Below, piece after piece: positions 4,173-6,869 of a DNA stretch of 6,869 nt (within the stretch, counting starts at the first letter, position 1; every line of letters begins with the position of its first letter). The stretch covers positions 1-6,869 of the forward strand of contig CAWUIH010000075.1 of NCBI GenBank assembly GCA_963922495.1, given 5' to 3'. Source of the stretch: CAWUIH01 sp963922495. Its GTDB lineage: Bacteria > Pseudomonadota > Gammaproteobacteria > Coxiellales > Coxiellaceae. A model generated the notes under the pieces. It saw only the letters and a program-made list of their open reading frames with translations, was not told the origin of the DNA and did no database searches. The position numbers were made by a program, and so were the translations under genes.

Positions 4173-6869
4173 TTAGCAAGTGCAACAAGTCGGAACTTCT
4201 TCTTCGCTGTCTCGATTTATAGTACCGTTTTCATTTACTGGCTGAAATACCCCAGAGCCACGTTGGTGATTGTTTTGAAGTTGATTAATATCATTTTGGG
4301 TTTGTTGTAAAATACTTCGAGCTTGCCAATAACGAGAGTTTGGATTCGTTAGGCGTGGTGATGACACGCATTTTGATATAAAGAAAAAGATAATGACCCT
4401 GAAAAAATAGCGTACCGCATCAACAAATGCACGCACCATGGTTCGACTATTATCAAGTGTTCCAGATTGACCATGACAAAAGTTTTTAATATTCAACTCA
4501 ATGTCCTTAAATGAGCCATTTTTTTTGAGCAAGGTAGTCGTGTTCATAATTTTTGTATCTGCCTTTAAGCTACTCAAATTACTTTTATAATTTTCGAATG
4601 AACCCCTGATAGTAGGTATTGCTTCTTGTACCGCCTGATTTTGCCAGCAGGAATTGACTTTAACTAATTCATCTAATTCCTTAATTTTAGCATCTAAAAG
4701 TTTCATTAGTTTTTGAATCTGTGGTTGCAGTGATTCAGTGTAAGTACCTTGTACATACTGCGCCATCGCTTTCTCGAATAGGTCTTTATATTTCTCAACA
4801 CTTTCATCTTCGTGCCTGAATTCCTTGGGAATACTATTGAAAAGTTGCTCTATTTTATTTGAGAATTTTTCTGTGTATTGGAATAGATTTTGGTTAGAGC
4901 GATTGAAACCTTTTATAGCAGTTTCGAGCTGTCGTTGAAGAAGCGCACGGGTTTCATCTTTAATTTCGTTAATGATTGTGGTAACTGTTAATTGCAGCTT
5001 TGAAGACGACTGACTTAAAGTTTCCACATTAACAGAGTTGCTAGGGAAATGAGTGCTTATAAGAGTAGGGACAATATTTGCTGCAGATTTTTCCTTTCTA
5101 ATTTCTCGCAAACATTCTTTTAGTTCCTTTATATGCTCTAAGGTTTTTGAATTATCAGCTTCAGAACCAATGGTTTTTGTGAGCTGCTCTTGTAAGGTAT
5201 TTAATCGTTGTTGGAAATTATCATGATTTTCACAGCCGACAGGGACCTTAAATTTTTTTACGGATTCTTGAAGTGCTGTTAGTCTCTCAGAAACTTTCGT
5301 TATATTTTCAGCATCTGATTTTCCCAATTGCTCAGAAAGTGACTGATATTTTCTTTCGAATTTTTTAAGCTGAGCTTCGGTAACAGTTATTTTGACTCTC
5401 TCAAGTAATCTGAATAAACGAGTTCCAAACGTAACACCATTAGCATCATTAACTTTTTTGATAGTATGAGGTAACTTATTATTCCATTCTTCTACCTGTT
5501 TTTGGAGTTCCTCTAGTTGCTTAATAATTTCATCGGTATCTCTATTAACTGATTTTTTCAGACTCTCAGAAAATGAATGATATCTGCTTTCAAATTCTTT
5601 AATGTTAGCCTCGATAAAACTGGTGATTCTTCTAAAACCCTTCTTTGATGCCCTTTGACATAGAGCAGTTAGTCTGCTGAAAGATTGATTTTCTTGGTTA
5701 GAAAATCGTTCTAACAGGTCATTGGTGTGTGTTACCACACTATCGATAGTTAGCTCATCCTTTAAAATTTCCTCAGATAATTGAACTATACTTTTGTAGT
5801 TTTCTCTTTCAGCATCTAGTCTTGTCTGTAGGGTTCCTACTCTTTTTTCAATACTTTCAATAATTCCATTTCTTTTAGTATTGGTATTGCTGTTTAATGA
5901 ATTTATAAGTCCCAACACGCTTACTAATTCTTGCTTTCGAGATAAAATTGCTTGTAAGGTTTTTCCTGCTTGCTGGAATGATTCAGCTTGTTTGTAAGTC
6001 TTGAAAAGCGCATCGCAGGACTGGTTGATAATGTTAAAAACATCTTCTAAAGCCTTATAGATACTTTGTTGAGTGGCTACAACCGCCTTTCTCTCTTCTG
6101 ATTGCAAAGGGTTTTTGTCTGCTTTATATTTTTTCATTACTTTCTGAAAAATATCGAGATTTTTCTGAAATTCTTTTATTAATGCTGTTGCCTTTTTATG
6201 AAATTCCTTAAATTTTGAGGTGTCAGATTTAAATTGAGTAACTAGAGCACTAATATTTTGCTTTAAGCGCCGCCAAGTTTGTGGAAGTTTTTTGTGGAGA
6301 ACTCTTTTTGCTGTTAACAATCCGTTGTGTACTTCAATTAAACTTTTTATGGACTCAACCAGAGCCTTGAATTCTGTTTTGAAATTTGTTGACTTAATTG
6401 CTTTCTGATTTTCCTCTTGCTTTTCTACCAGTGATTTTTCGAGGTCTCTAATGGTTCTCTGTAGCCCAATAATCTCACCAAAGTACTGTTCGGTCACTGA
6501 AAGTTCGTGGTGAATATCGTATTGAGACGTCATAAAATTAGTGAGTTCATCAGAGCTTGGCCTCTTTTTTTGTAAGCCGAAGGAGAAAAAACTTGTTTCA
6601 TGAGATGGTGTGAAAACTGCCTCGATTGTAACAAAGTAATTTTTTTTCAAGTTTTCTTGCTTTCGGAGTTTACTTAAGAGGTTGTGGCATTGAGTAAAGC
6701 CACGTTTTGAAACTTTTAATGATTGTTGCGTTGATGTTATTTTCTCTATTAGACGCTTAATTGTGTTAATACTTTCCGTTGAAAGTAGCTTGCCTTGATC
6801 GAGTGTTTCTTTATAGCCTTCAACAGCCTGGATGTAATCCTTACGTCTCCGTTGTTTGTCTTCTTTTTT
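4173..6869 (-). CDS. giant coiled-coil protein, 5' part outside the window; candidate secreted effector
   Basis: The frame is open from the window's right edge to TAA at 4173-4175, with 898 codons visible. No ATG occurs in the first 73 visible codons, and the TTG at 6650-6648 lies inside a continuous helical stretch, so the true start is beyond the window. From residue 1 the chain is strongly basic (KKEDKQRRRK) and then mostly Lys/Glu/Gln/Leu-rich helix to about residue 800, typical of long coiled coils. Residues 420-462 and 498-540 form an internal repeat. Residues 815-831 hold a short hydrophobic patch (VIIFFFI core). A polar tail follows, ending EEEVPTCCTC with glutamates at -8 to -10 and cysteines at -4, -3 and -1. 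No enzyme motif is recognised. The DNA is visibly more AT-rich than in prlC (sample counts of G+C: 20/60 at 5881-5940 against 29/60 at 1741-1800). Large coiled-coil proteins with such tails are common among Legionellales Dot/Icm effectors; that role is inferred. A filament or SMC-like structural protein is an alternative, but no nucleotide-binding motif is visible. Confidence 0.85.
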   Translation of the reverse strand, partial: KKEDKQRRRKDYIQAVEGYKETLDQGKLLSTESINTIKRLIEKITSTQQSLKVSKRGFTQCHNLLSKLRKQENLKKNYFVTIEAVFTPSHETSFFSFGLQKKRPSSDELTNFMTSQYDIHHELSVTEQYFGEIIGLQRTIRDLEKSLVEKQEENQKAIKSTNFKTEFKALVESIKSLIEVHNGLLTAKRVLHKKLPQTWRRLKQNISALVTQFKSDTSKFKEFHKKATALIKEFQKNLDIFQKVMKKYKADKNPLQSEERKAVVATQQSIYKALEDVFNIINQSCDALFKTYKQAESFQQAGKTLQAILSRKQELVSVLGLINSLNSNTNTKRNGIIESIEKRVGTLQTRLDAERENYKSIVQLSEEILKDELTIDSVVTHTNDLLERFSNQENQSFSRLTALCQRASKKGFRRITSFIEANIKEFESRYHSFSESLKKSVNRDTDEIIKQLEELQKQVEEWNNKLPHTIKKVNDANGVTFGTRLFRLLERVKITVTEAQLKKFERKYQSLSEQLGKSDAENITKVSERLTALQESVKKFKVPVGCENHDNFQQRLNTLQEQLTKTIGSEADNSKTLEHIKELKECLREIRKEKSAANIVPTLISTHFPSNSVNVETLSQSSSKLQLTVTTIINEIKDETRALLQRQLETAIKGFNRSNQNLFQYTEKFSNKIEQLFNSIPKEFRHEDESVEKYKDLFEKAMAQYVQGTYTESLQPQIQKLMKLLDAKIKELDELVKVNSCWQNQAVQEAIPTIRGSFENYKSNLSSLKADTKIMNTTTLLKKNGSFKDIELNIKNFCHGQSGTLDNSRTMVRAFVDAVRYFFRVIIFFFISKCVSSPRLTNPNSRYWQARSILQQTQNDINQLQNNHQRGSGVFQPVNENGTINRDSEEEVPTCCTC
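4176..4208 (-). other. C-terminal Glu cluster and cysteine tail of the giant protein
   Basis: The last 11 residues are SEEEVPTCCTC (888-898). Three consecutive glutamates lie 8-10 residues from the end, resembling the E-block that favours Dot/Icm export in Legionella. The ending is CCTC. It fits a CxC terminus as in some Rab GTPases, and loosely a CaaX box with Cys at -4. It could also be palmitoylated or bind a metal. All functions are inference. Confidence 0.35.
4377..4427 (-). other. short hydrophobic segment in the giant protein
   Basis: Residues 815-831 read FVDAVRYFFRVIIFFFI, followed by SKC. The uninterrupted apolar core is only about seven residues and two arginines lie within the stretch. 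A full transmembrane helix is therefore uncertain; a membrane-dipping amphipathic helix is equally plausible. It is the only clearly apolar region in the visible chain. Confidence 0.4.
5250..5612 (-). repeat. internal duplication, 78-residue period, in the coiled-coil gene
   Basis: Residues 420-462 (bases 5484-5612) and 498-540 (bases 5250-5378) align without gaps at an offset of 78 codons (234 bases). Sixteen of 43 positions are identical, including EA, FExxYxSxSExLxKS and LxxLQxxV. The DNA around CTCAGAAA (5331 and 5565) is also clearly similar, so this is a true duplication rather than general coiled-coil bias. A weaker relative may lie upstream (ERENYKSIVQLSEEILKDE). Confidence 0.75.

Noticed and set aside
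3991..4176. 61-aa frame overlapping the 138-aa gene end and the AT-rich gap
   Set aside because: It overlaps the real gene in another frame and has no ribosome site and an Asn/Leu/Ser-rich random look.
4377..4427. Confident transmembrane helix
   Set aside because: Its hydrophobic core is too short and it contains two arginines, so it is reported only as a hydrophobic segment.
6648..6650. Start codon of an 825-aa protein
   Set aside because: The codon is TTG with no ribosome site, and the same frame is open and similar in composition for the 73 codons upstream to the window edge. It reads as an internal Leu.

Overview
The window looks like a piece of a moderately AT-rich gammaproteobacterial chromosome. 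PrlC, RpiA, CsrA and the RsmE remnant all align closely, by recall, with their E. coli counterparts. The base composition, together with a very long Lys/Glu-rich coiled-coil protein carrying a hydrophobic patch and a Glu/Cys tail, is reminiscent of host-associated Legionellales (Legionella, Coxiella, Rickettsiella or Berkiella relatives). That placement is an inference from style; no marker in the window proves it.

Left part (1-436). On the minus strand lies the 5' third of rsmE (16S rRNA m3U1498 methyltransferase). It ends abruptly at a stop codon after 102 residues, and the sequence beyond it (1-49) no longer matches the family and holds two hairpins. The gap to prlC is divergent. It contains an interrupted dyad (384-421) and a perfect TATAAT box so close to the prlC ATG that the mRNA may be leaderless.

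Centre (437-3149). prlC (oligopeptidase A, M3 zinc peptidase, full length, catalytic residues intact) is followed 10 bases later by rpiA (ribose-5-phosphate isomerase A, full length, catalytic residues intact). The two probably form one transcription unit.

Right of centre (3150-4051). csrA has its own -10 box and a leader of about 90 bases with four GGA triplets, one inside the Shine-Dalgarno sequence, a layout compatible with CsrA autoregulation. csrA ends in a long-range inverted repeat with alternative pairings. Next comes a small soluble protein of unknown function, best started at 3635 (138 aa), with its own -10 box.

Right end (4173-6869, minus strand). One open frame fills the rest of the window and runs off its right edge, with 898 codons visible and no true start inside. 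It encodes a giant helical coiled-coil protein with an internal 78-residue-period duplication, a short hydrophobic stretch near the C terminus, and a tail reading EEEVPTCCTC. I consider it the most interesting object here: a candidate secreted effector whose tail combines an E-block-like cluster with a CxC/CCxC ending that could be lipidated in a eukaryotic host. No CRISPR array, tRNA, rRNA, transposase gene or complete insertion sequence is visible.
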